DNA of 64,000 nucleotides. It comes from Capsicum annuum. Its lineage: Eukaryota > Streptophyta > Magnoliopsida > Solanales > Solanaceae. The first letter of the stretch is position 1. Each line of letters opens with the position of its first letter. The notes beneath the pieces were generated by a model that had not been told where the DNA came from, did no database searches, and saw nothing but the letters and a program-made list of their open reading frames with translations. Below, one piece after another: positions 34,421-43,995 of this stretch. The translations under genes were made by a program, and so were the position numbers. Location of the stretch: assembly GCF_002878395.1 (NCBI RefSeq), contig NC_061119.1:19301447-19365446 (forward strand), given 5' to 3'.

Positions 34421-34490
34421 TTCCATCACCAAGTTGCCGCATAGCTTTCATGAATTTGCCATGAAGATAAAGATAGGCAAAAGAAGCATT
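34421..34490 (-). pseudogene. GARP relic, upstream exon
   Basis: The minus strand encodes NASFAYLYLHGKFMKAMRQL, then GDG, ending at a consensus donor A|GTAAGT (34420). It corresponds to the first helix of a GARP domain (families: WT..LH.KFm.AvrqLG.). It lies in order with 34171-34235 and 33024-33436. No receiver domain was found upstream, so the gene is either truncated or of a receiver-less type. Confidence 0.7.
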
Positions 34491-34820
34491 GGGGGGAGGT
34501 TATTAGATGGGACATGATACAATTACAACTTACCAAAGACATGACCTTAAATAGAAAGGTGTGAATAAATTAGGAGAGAAGGTTAGTAGGTACGGGTGTC
34601 CCCAAATTAGTAGATATGAGTGTCTTGTTGTTTCCTTTTCTAGTAGTTGTAGGACTACTTTTGCAATTTTGTGCTCTTCAAATTCTGTTACTACTGATTA
34701 TTTTCATGCAGTTTGAGCGGAGTATTATTTTGTGGTAGTGTTGTTCTTTTGCCATTTCTCATTTTTGATACTACCTACGGTCCTTTGTACTCCCATGACA
34801 TTTTTTTTACTGTTTTTATC
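34491..34820. other. Non-coding, nothing recognised
   Basis: No ORF or repeat I can support. Poly-T at 34801-34808 leads into the SINE tail. Confidence 0.3.
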
Positions 34821-34936
34821 TTGAGTTGGGGTCTATCGGAAAAAACCTCTACCTTATCTCTAAGGTAGAGGTACGAACTGTGTACATTCTACCCTCTCCA
34901 ACCCCACTTTATGAGAGTACATTGGACATGTTGTTG
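34821..34936 (+). mobile_element. TS-type SINE (or RTE-LINE) 3' part
   Basis: Contains ttgagttggggtctatcgga, aaaacctctaccttatctct, aaggtagaggtacgaactgt, tacattctaccctctccaac and cccactttatgagagtacat, ending ttgttg. This wording and the TTG tail are those of the tobacco TS SINE family, which shares its 3' end with RTE-type LINEs (memory). The tRNA-derived head is not recognisable. 5'-truncated. Confidence 0.8.
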
Positions 34937-35979
34937 AGTCTATACGATATCATTCTCAATTTCCACATATTTTAAGGATCTTTGAATAGATTTAAGAAAC
35001 ATATAAAAAACAATTAAGAAAAAAAAAAAGATTGGTTTAAAAGAAAGTACACTACTGAAAATTCGTTGGATGTGAAAAGTACATTTGTGGGTATCTAAAT
35101 TAAGAGTATGTATATGTTTTGATTATTTATGTGTTTTCAAGATCAAGGTGAAATTTGGGGTATTAGAACGGCTGAAATGTGGTAATTGCTTAGGGAAAAT
35201 GACATAAAATATTGTTCAAGAAATGAAAAGATAAGATAAAAAGAAAACAATGAGGAATAGTTGGACAAGTAAAGAACATACGAAGTTTGTGAATTAAGAG
35301 TATGTATGTTTTCTCGTCATGGAATTTGGGATTGGGATGTGATAATGTCTGGGGTAAAAGATTAAATTTACTTAAGAAAAAAAATTGGTTTCAATGAGAG
35401 TACACTAATGAGGTGTAGTAAATTGCATATGAGTATGCAAATTAAGAGTATGCATGCCTTTCTATAGTGAAATTTTGGGTGTTAATAGTGGTTAAAATGT
35501 GATAAGAGATTGGGAAAAGGCCTCAAGTATGCTAATAAACTTAAAAAAATAGATCACATCTGCCACTTATAATATAAGGTAGGAGCAGATAAATAATGAA
35601 GGGCTTAGATAATGTCACGTGAAAAAATTTGATAGTAATAGGACTCTTTGTTAGTGATTAGTGGCACGAATGAACCAAATATGTTACGGCAATGACATAA
35701 TAAAATCAACTGTTAAGGAATGACAAGGTTGAGCAATTTATGAAAGTTCAATAGTGTATTTTAGATTTTCCCAAGAACTTATTTCAAGTATCTAGCAACA
35801 ACATTCAACTCGAAAGGATTAACACACCTTGGACAGAGAAAAATCAATGAATATTGATAAAATAATTGAAAAAACAAGCAAAACAAATCAGAAAAAAAAT
35901 GTAGTTTTTTAGGATGAAATTGTTCAAGAGAACACCGTTGTAATATAGTTTTGGAGTAAGCTAATTCTGGCATTTATTT
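34937..35979. other. Non-coding, nothing recognised
   Basis: AT-rich flank between the SINE tail and the copia-3 LTR. Two related phrases (aattaagagtatgtat at about 35098 and about 35293, aattaagagtatgcat at about 35440) indicate a degenerate ~150-190 bp tandem repeat. The ORF 35779-35973 has no known domain. Confidence 0.4.
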
Positions 35980-36152
35980 TAATATTAAGAACAAGACTAG
36001 TAATGTAATGAACAAAACAAGAGGAGAAATACAGAAAAAAATAACAAAAGAGCAATATAAGATGAGTATCTTCTTTCTTTAAAGTATATAGAATATCTTC
36101 CTCAAGACCTCTATTTATAGTATTACATAGGGGGTTTCAAGAGGTGTCATAA
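35980..36152 (-). repeat. Copia-3 3' LTR, outer piece with TATA box
   Basis: On the minus strand this continues the LTR after the gypsy-1 insertion: TTATGACACCTCTTGAAAC and a TATA box, then pyrimidine-rich leader-like sequence. TSD cataa of gypsy-1 is at 36148-36152. The outer LTR end cannot be fixed because the other LTR is outside the window. Confidence 0.65.
36108..36119 (-). promoter_or_regulatory. TATA box of copia-3 LTR
   Basis: The minus strand TATAAATAGAGG is a consensus plant TATA box and lies at the expected U3/R transition of the LTR. Confidence 0.6.
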
Positions 36153-38954
36153 TGAAACAACCCGAAATAGCCTCCCTGGACGTCACACGGTGCTTAAGGC
36201 TACAAGTAGCCCCAAGCTAACTCTTTGAGCATGTTTATACTAATAACACTCATTTTAAGATGGGATAATTCAAACACTAGCATAGTCATATCATATGAAA
36301 GGAAAAACGGAGAAAATGCTCGATCTAAACGATCAAGCAATACCGAAAAATCACAACACAACCACAAGCTGATAACTAATCTGACAAAGCCTCTACTAAT
36401 CCATGAACTAGAGAGCCATTGGAACAGGTCCCCAACTGACTCGAAATGAACTGAGAGTAACAACATAGTCTCTCAAATGCTGAAATGTCGGATAATAGGT
36501 CCTCGAACCATGTGGACTGACCACTGTAGGGATGTAGAAAGAGGTTCTTGAAATTCATTGAAGAGGCTAGGACTGAGCACCTGAACCTACTTTATAAGAC
36601 AATGTAGCACGTAGACATATATGTGGATCAACACTTGGAAATGTACTGAGTATGTGGGAGTGCATTCATTTATATAAAACAACATCAATACTTTTTAATC
36701 AAATCATGCATGCAATAAGTAATGACTTATAGGGCTTGAATAAGTATAAAATGTAAAGCTCATGAATCATGTAGAATGGCGCATGTAACACAAATCTCGT
36801 GAGTCATCATAGTTTAACTTTGAAATCGGTAATTTTCTCTTATTCTCATTACTCAAGGATAAAGGAAACTTTTAGCAGTACTTTCAACTCATGCATATGT
36901 CTCATAGAGAGTAAAACTTCTTCAATGCTCAAGAACTCATAACTCTTTTGAACTCAAATACTTGCAATTCGAAATCATAACACTTTGGAACATACTTGAA
37001 GGCATTTTATTCACGTTAGAAAAATATTTCATTTCAAGCTTTAGGGAAAAATACTCATATCAAGGGAAAGTATTTTACTTTTAAAGGAAAAAATATCTTA
37101 TCTCAATGAAAAAACCCTTTAGTTTAGGGAGTTTCTCTTAACCGACATAAACCATGCGAGCTACATGGAGTCCAACATTTTTTCCTCCTAAGGAATAGAC
37201 CTCACATTGGGGAGAGATGTCATACCCTTGCCAGGGAGTATAACCTAGGTCCAGTGATCACTAAACAAACTTGGCCTCGGGCCTAATATCAACTCAGCCT
37301 TAGGCCCAATAATAATCATAAACTCGATCTCAGGCCCAACCTATGGTGGAATGTTGTTTGGGGGTAAGAAACCATAGTAACTTACCTGCTCGGTGCTAAA
37401 TACTACTCCCTTTAGATTATCTACGCTCATCTAGTAAAAATCCACTTTTAGAAATAATCTCATGGTTCACCACGAACCCAATAATCAAATTTGTACTCTC
37501 ATGTAGGTAAGTGGATTTCAAAGCTCAATGACCATTACGTCAAAACATTTTTCAATAATATCAAAATACCCAAATCACGGGTGCTTATAGCACAATAGTT
37601 CATAAAATTGCAAGTCTCAAGTAGGGTTTAATAACCCATAATTCAATCTCAAGTTAAAACTCATCAAAAGCATAATAGATAGCATATAGATTCATAACCC
37701 ATGTAGAAATATGGAAATTTCAGCAATTTGTCTCAAAATCTTAACATACTTATATACTTCAACATTTCAAACATTTCAACTATTAATTTCTCAAGGATTA
37801 AAATCCTGGGGTATAGACCCAGCTACAATTTCTCAAGAAAACATGTAAAAATCATGCCATTAGAATCTTAATTCATGTGAAACATCAAAAGCTTGCAACC
37901 AATAACAATGGGTCAAAAACTCCAATTCAATTTCATGTAAAATCTCATAAATTGCAGAGAAATTATAGTTTAAATAAGCCTTTGGGCATAAGGGTGAAAG
38001 GATTATCCTTTTTCAAAATCCCACATACCTTAGATTATAAATTTGGATGAATGAGCTTGCTCTTAACTATTCTTCTTACTCTTGTGAGAGTTCTTGCAAA
38101 CTTTGAATTTGGGAAACTCAAATCTCAACTCAATTTGTAGAATCCATGGTGAGTTCTTGGATTTCTTGGAGAAGGATTTTAGATTTGCTCTTTAGGGAGA
38201 AACCCTAGCCTTTGGATGTTTTGGGAGATAATGAGGCTATCAAGTTCGTTTGAAATATATCAGGTTGATAAAAGAGTGGAAAAGATCGAAAAACTCTTTT
38301 AAAAATGAGCTAAAAATAATAAACGGGGTTTGTGATGGTCGAAGCAACTGTCTATTGCAAGTCTGATGATCCGTCGCAAGTCCGATGGTCCGTCGTAAGT
38401 CCAATGGTCCGTCGGGTCATCCGCTGCATGATAACCAGACAAAGGACCTACAGCCTCGATACAACAGTCGGATTGATGGTTCATCGCATGTCTGAAGGTC
38501 GATCAGATCATCCATCGCTTAATGGCAAAGATGAGACCACACTGCCTTAGTGGCGACGGTTTCAATAATGGTTCGTCGCAGCCTTGATGGTTCGTCGTCC
38601 TAGCCATCACACCTGGGATATGAAAGGGAGTTCTACCTTTGTCGTGATGGTTCGAGTGATGGTCCGTTGCAGACTCGATAGTCTATCAGATCATCCATTG
38701 CACCTGGGCAGTTCAGACAACTCTCAGTAAAATGGCCATAGTTTCTCACCCCGATGCCGGATTTGGACGAAATTAGTATCGTTGGAAAGCTAATTCAATA
38801 TTCTATATGAGAAATAGTCAAATTTAAGAATTTTATATATGGTTTTAAAACCAATCACTTGGGAAGTATTTTCTCAATCTTTTAGGGCTACAATTACACT
38901 TTGCTTGACACGCTCTATGGCTCAGACTACGAGGGAACTTTGCGGGGTCTTACA
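36153..38954 (-). repeat. Gypsy-1 3' LTR (2802 bp)
   Basis: In plus orientation it starts tgaaacaacccgaaat (first bases mutated relative to tgtaacgacccg in the other LTR) and ends gcggggtcttaca. Long blocks are shared with 43996-46792. Near 38330-38720 it has many copies of gatggtccgtcg-like 12-mers. Confidence 0.92.
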
Positions 38955-38969
38955 ATATCTCTCCTTTAG
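38955..38969 (-). other. Polypurine tract of gypsy-1
   Basis: The minus strand CTAAAGGAGAGATAT lies directly before the LTR start TGTAAGACCCCG. Confidence 0.7.
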
Positions 38970-39099
38970 AAACATTCGTCCTCGAATGTTGTTAGTTAGA
39001 CTAGGAACACAGGAAAAATAGAGTAGACATAGCTGAAGCAATTTGCTAAATGGCTCAAAATCACTCTAAACTCTTGAATACCTGAGGAATTGCAAGAAC

Positions 39100-40301
39100 T
39101 CATTCAAGAATAGATGCATAGCTAAACTTTATATTAGAAGGGCTAAATGAAGGAGCAACAATACCTTCAGATTTATCTGAACTCGCGGAAAAGAAGTGCG
39201 GGTACTTGGCTTGCATATCTGCTTCTGTCTCCCAAGTAGCGCCCTTAACTGATTGGTTCCACCACAATACTTTGACCAGGGGAACCTCTTCGTTCCTCAG
39301 TCTACGGATCTGAAAATCTAGGATCTCAATAGGAATCTTATCGAATGAAAGATTGTTCTGAATATCAGCACTCTTTGAGGGATCTGCTACAGCAGAATCA
39401 CCAATATGCTTTTTAATCATAGAGAGATGAAATACAGGATGGACAACTGATAACTCTACGGGCAACTCAACCTCATAGGCCACCTTACCAACAGGCTCAA
39501 GACTCTATACGGGCCAACATGACGGGGACTAAGCTTTTCCTTTTTACCAAACAATTTCACCCCTTTCATAGGTAAAATCTTTTAGTATACCAAATCATCC
39601 ACTTCAAACACAAGATCTCTTCTTCTTACATTGGTATAAGACTTTTGATGACTCTGGGTGGTCTTTAACCTCTCTCTAATCAACTTAACTTTCTCTATAG
39701 CTTCAAACACTGCATCAGGCCTAGTCACGGCAGCTTCACCCACTGCAAACCAACCTATGGGTGATGTACATCTCCTACCATACAAGGCCTCAAATGATGC
39801 CATCCTACTACTAGCATGATTACTATTGTTATAGGAAAACTCTATCAATGGTAAATGCTCTACCCAACTACCTTTGAAATCGAGAGAATATGCCCTCAAT
39901 ATATCTTCTAGGGTCTGAATGGTCCTCTCATCCTGATCATCTATCTGCGAATGTAAAGCAGAACTCAAAAGAACTTGGGTACCAAGACCCTGCTAAAACG
40001 CCCTCCAAAATTGAGATGTAAATTGAGTGCCCCTATCCTAAATAATGGACAAGGGAAATTCATGCAGCCTGACTAAATCTCAGATATACAATTAGGTATA
40101 ATCCTCCGTTGTATAAGATGTGTGCATGGGCAAGAAATGGGCGGACTTAGTCAGCCTATCCACAACAACCCAAATATAATCATGATGATGATGCGAAAGA
40201 GGTAACCCGGTCACAAAGTCCATATTCACCACCTCCCACTTCCAAGTGGGTATACCAAACTCTTGCATCACACCACCAGGTCTTTGGTGCTCTACCTTAA
40301 C
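39100..40301 (-). pseudogene. Gypsy-1 integrase core, C-terminus and chromodomain
   Basis: From 40301 downward on the minus strand: core pieces with WKWEVVNMDF (first Asp), VVVDRLTKSAH and LSII-stop-DRGTQFTS (second Asp); then HSQIDDQDERTIQTLEDILR (Glu; families usually have DGQ.ER), FSYNNSNHASSRMASFEALY and GRRCTSPIGWF. The last block at 39483-39100 has AYEVELPVELSVVHPVFHLS and the chromodomain-like VKVLWWNQSVKGATWETEAD. The chromodomain is thought to steer integration to heterochromatin. At least five stops or frame changes. Confidence 0.9.
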
Positions 40302-40553
40302 CTATTGGGATGTTGCACACTTTTCTATGAACTCATCTATATCCTTCTTCATACCATTCCACCAATAGATCTGCAATAGGTCGCAGTACATCTTGGTAGC
40401 ACCGGGATGAATAAAATACCACGCACTATGCATTTCAGCAATAATCCTCTGCCACAGATCATCAACAAATGGAACACATAATCTACCTTGCAATCTCAAT
40501 AGGCCATCTCCCCCTCTGGAGAAAACCTCTACCTTTTATCCCTTAACTGACTC
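40302..40553 (-). pseudogene. Gypsy-1 integrase zinc-binding (H2C2) domain
   Basis: MRLQGRLCVPFVDDLWQRII leads into MHSAWYFIHPGATKMYCDLL and IEKCATSQ. The HHCC pair is H-x6-H ... C-x2-C, but the second Cys is Ser here (CATSQ versus CTTCQ in gypsy-2). A TAA at about 40538 replaces the CAA of gypsy-2 in the linker ESVK(D/G)QKV. Confidence 0.88.
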
Positions 40554-41300
40554 CTACAGTCTGACCAAACTAGGATCCCTATCTTGCTTCTTCTTCATTT
40601 CTAAAACTAAAGAGGATTCGGAACTACTCTGCACCAACGTACTCTCCTTAGCTGAATCAAGAAACCTAATACCCAATCTAGCCAGACTATGTACATCACG
40701 AGCTAACTCCTTCTTACTTTTGTCTACATAAGCAACACTACCCATAGACAATCTGCTAAGGGAATCTGCCACTGCATTAGACTTCTTCAGGTGATACAAC
40801 ACACTCATATCATAGTCTTTTAACAACTCTAACCACCTCATCTTCCTAAGATTCAACTCCCTCTAAGTAAATACATACTGAAGGCTCTTATGATCAGTAA
40901 ACACATCAACATGGACACCATAAAGGCAATGTCTCCAAATTTTCAAAGCAAAGACCACAACTGCTAAGTCAAGATCATGGGTCAGGTAATTTTTCTCATA
41001 CAACTTCAACTGCCTAGAGGCATAGGCTATAACCTTACCTCTTTTCATCAACACACAACCCAAGCCAACTCTAGAGGCATCACAATACACCACAAAACCA
41101 TCTGTACCATAAGGTAAAGCCAACATAGGGACTGAAGTAAGTTGAGTCTTCAACTCCTCAAAACTTTTCTCATAGGAATCTGACCACTGGAACTCAACTT
41201 TCTTTTAAGTCAATCGGGTCATGGGAGACGCAATGGAAGAGAAACTTTTGACAAAATGATGTTAGTAGCCCGCTAGACCTAAGAAAATTCTAGTGTCAGA
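40554..41300 (-). pseudogene. Gypsy-1 RNase H domain
   Basis: The minus strand encodes [20 protein letters not shown] (first Asp), [36 protein letters not shown] and [15 protein letters not shown] (Asp), a stop at 40862, then MNLRKMRWLELLKDYDMSVL and NAVADSLSRLSMGS. It is the RNase H that degrades the RNA strand during reverse transcription. Active residues are kept, but stops at about 40862 and 41206 (TAA where gypsy-2 has CAA) break the frame. Confidence 0.9.
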
Positions 41301-42200
41301 TAGAGAGATGGGTCGAGGCCAATTCCTTACAGCTTTTATCTTTTGGGAATCAATTCTAATACCTTCGACTAAAATAACATGACCCAGAAAGGACACAGAC
41401 CTTAGCCAAAATTCACACTAACAAAATTTGGCGAACAACTGGTGATCGATCTCTGAGGGATTGCAAAACAATTCTAATATGATTCGCATGGTTATTATCA
41501 TTACGGGAGTAGACAAGGATGTGATTTATGAAAACTATTACAAACATATCAAGATATTGCTTGAACACTCGATTTATGAGGTCCATAAAAGCTGCTGGGC
41601 CATTGGCTAGCGTGAAATACATTACAAAAAACTCATAGTGACCATAGCAGGTTCGAAAGGCTATCTTTAGAATATCACATTCCCTCACTTTAAGTTGATG
41701 ATAGCCAGATCTAAGGTCTATATTTGAGAAATAACTTGCACCTTGCAACTGATCAAACAGGTTATCAATTCTCAGAAGAGGATACTTACTTTTTATTATG
41801 ACCTTGTTAAGCTGATGATAGTCAATGCACATACGCAAATAACCATCTTTCTTGCACCCAAGGAGAAATATTGGGCCTTATAAAACCTTTGTCTAAAATA
41901 TCTTTAAGTTTCTCTTTCAACTCCTTAAGCTCCATAAGTGCCATACGATATGGTGGAATTGAAATAGGCTGAGTATCAAGAAGAAGGTCAATCTTGAATT
42001 CTATCTCTCTATCGGCAGGTACCCCTAAGAGATCTTCTAGAAAAATATCTGGAAACTCATTAACAATTTCAAATAACTTAATAGTTGGATCCTCGGACTT
42101 AGTTTCTTTGACTCTAACTAGGTGATAAAAACAACCCTTGGCTATTAAATTTCTGGCTTTAAGATAGGAGATAAAATGACTCTTGAGAGATACGGAACTC
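41301..42200 (-). pseudogene. Gypsy-1 reverse transcriptase
   Basis: N-terminal part: [40 protein letters not shown] and [10 protein letters not shown]; then [40 protein letters not shown] and [13 protein letters not shown]. The catalytic box reads [10 protein letters not shown]; gypsy-2 has [10 protein letters not shown], so both catalytic aspartates are replaced (Asn-His). The end is shortened and scrambled (about 41413). Definitely inactive. Confidence 0.92.
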
Positions 42201-42540
42201 CCAGACCAATCAAAAACTAGAACATCATGCAACTGAAACTTGAATGCATGGGTACTACAGTCTAAAGATACATAAAAAGAATGAAGCCAATCCATACCTA
42301 GAATAACGTCAAAATCCACCATGTCTAACTCTATCAAATCCGCAAGTATGACTCTATGAAGAACAGTAACAGGACAATCTATATACACTTTTTTAGCGAC
42401 AACGGATGCCCCTACAGGTGTGGAAACTAGGAAAGGCTCAGGAATCTTTTTAGGACTCATTTTGAAATTCACGGCTACAAGTGGGGTCACATAAGAGAGA
42501 CTTGACTCGGGGTCCAACAACTCATAGACATTAAAGAAAA
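42201..42540 (-). pseudogene. Gypsy-1 aspartic protease (RVP_2)
   Basis: The frame starts MLDPESSLSYVTPLVAV and has VILADLIELDMVDFDVILGM and DWLHSFYVSLDC, typical of the retropepsin-like domain of plant gypsy elements. The active-site loop is DPES; family members I remember have DPGS here (G to E change). It is fused in one open frame to the start of RT (42520-41822). Confidence 0.8.
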
Positions 42541-43784
42541 AGACACGGAGTATACTGGTAACAACATCGGGAGAGTTTTCCTGTTTCTAATAAGATGGTA
42601 AGGCACAAAATCTGTTCTGGTGCTGACCGGTAGCAGTGCTAGATGAAGCGCCCTGAGTAGGGACAGGATAAGGTACGTGAGCTGATACACTAGTGCTCTG
42701 TACTTAAGGTCCAGCATCTCTGTTCCCCTATCTAGCGTGAGGACAATCTCAAAGTTTGTGGCCCTGCTTGCCACAACCAAAATAACCCCTCAGATCCGTG
42801 AAACACTCACTGGGATGATCCCTAGAACACTTAGCATAAGAAAGATAACGGGGCCTTTTACCAACACTGTTCTGTGACCTAGACAAAAAGGACCTGGCCC
42901 CTTGCTCCTACCTACCTCCAAGCATGGGACCACTAACTGATGAAGGCACTAGCATAGACAGACGTCTCTAAAACTAAAGGCAGTTTCCTTCATGGAACTT
43001 AGGATGGATAAACTCATACTGTTCTGATCTAGCCCTCTTGTTACCCCTCACTTAATCTCTCCCTCTAATCGTATCAGCTTCTATCTACTGAGCATGCATT
43101 ATCTACCTAGCCAGATCCATATTTCTATGCAGTATTGCAGTCTTACACTTCTTCAGTACTAACCCAGAAACACTGGTCTCAAACTTGCTCATACTAGCTA
43201 GGGTGTTAGAAATTAAATCAGGAGCATACTTGGCCTACTGGTGAAACTTCAAGTAGTACTCTTTAACAGTCATGTAGCCCTGTCTTAAGTTCATAAACTC
43301 CTCAATCTTTGCTTCCCTCATCTAAAGTGGAAAGAACTTGTCCAATAATGCATCATGGAATACCTGCAATGTCATAGGAGCAATATCCTCACCTCTACAC
43401 TTCCTCTACGGTATGACCCAGTCATAAGCTATGTCTTTCAACCTGTAAGATGCCTACTCAACACTTTCTTCCTCAGAAACATACATCACCTGCGTGATCT
43501 TTCTAACCTCCCCAAGGTATAACTGTGGGTCCCTACCTGCCCTAGACCCATAAAACTCTGGTGGATTCATTTGCATAGAATCACAAATCCTAGCCGTAGC
43601 TACATCACCTCCTTGCTGATTTGTAACTGTAGCCTAGTTATTGGCCTAATTATTGGTGGTAAGACTTGGGCTAACACCTAAAAGGCGCTCGAAATTTGGC
43701 ATGAGACACAGTCTCATTCAAAGGATCAATAGGTGGGGGTTTCTCATCATCGTTCGTGTGGGCATTCACTCTTTGGATTGGCAT
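42541..43784 (-). pseudogene. Gypsy-1 gag
   Basis: The probable start is MPIQRVNAHTNDDEKPPPID (ATG at 43784). The capsid region is readable through stops: HDALLDKFFPL-stop-MREAK, then IEEFMNLRQGYMTVKEYYLK (about 43260-43380). The zinc knuckle at about 42728-42780 reads GYFGCGKQGHKL-stop-DCPHAR, with the first Cys lost and a stop inside. More than ten stops overall. Confidence 0.82.
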
Positions 43785-43978
43785 TTTTTGAAATAGAAGA
43801 GCACGAATTATAAACCAAGAGAGACAATTGTAGGCACGATAGAATTCGAAAGAAAGAAACAAATTTTCAAAAAATACCTTGTAGCCTCTTTCTCATTGAT
43901 GTGGCGCGCTACATACTGATAATCAAGAATCTAATTAACGCGGCTTGTCAGACTCCCTAGGAATCCTTTAAAACCTTA

Positions 43979-43991
43979 GTCTTTGATACCA
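43979..43991 (-). other. Primer-binding site of gypsy-1
   Basis: The minus strand TGGTATCAAAGAC, one or two changes from the initiator-Met site TGGTATCAGAGC, lies four bases from the LTR end. Confidence 0.85.
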
Positions 43992-43995
43992 TGTT

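Noticed and set aside
36200..36466. ORFs at 36200-36558 and 44050-44401 that look conserved
   Set aside because: They are the same LTR positions in the two gypsy-1 LTRs; conservation is LTR identity, not coding constraint.
38332..38550. 72-codon ORF rich in Arg/Ser/Asp
   Set aside because: Produced by the gatggtccgtcg repeats in the gypsy-1 LTR.
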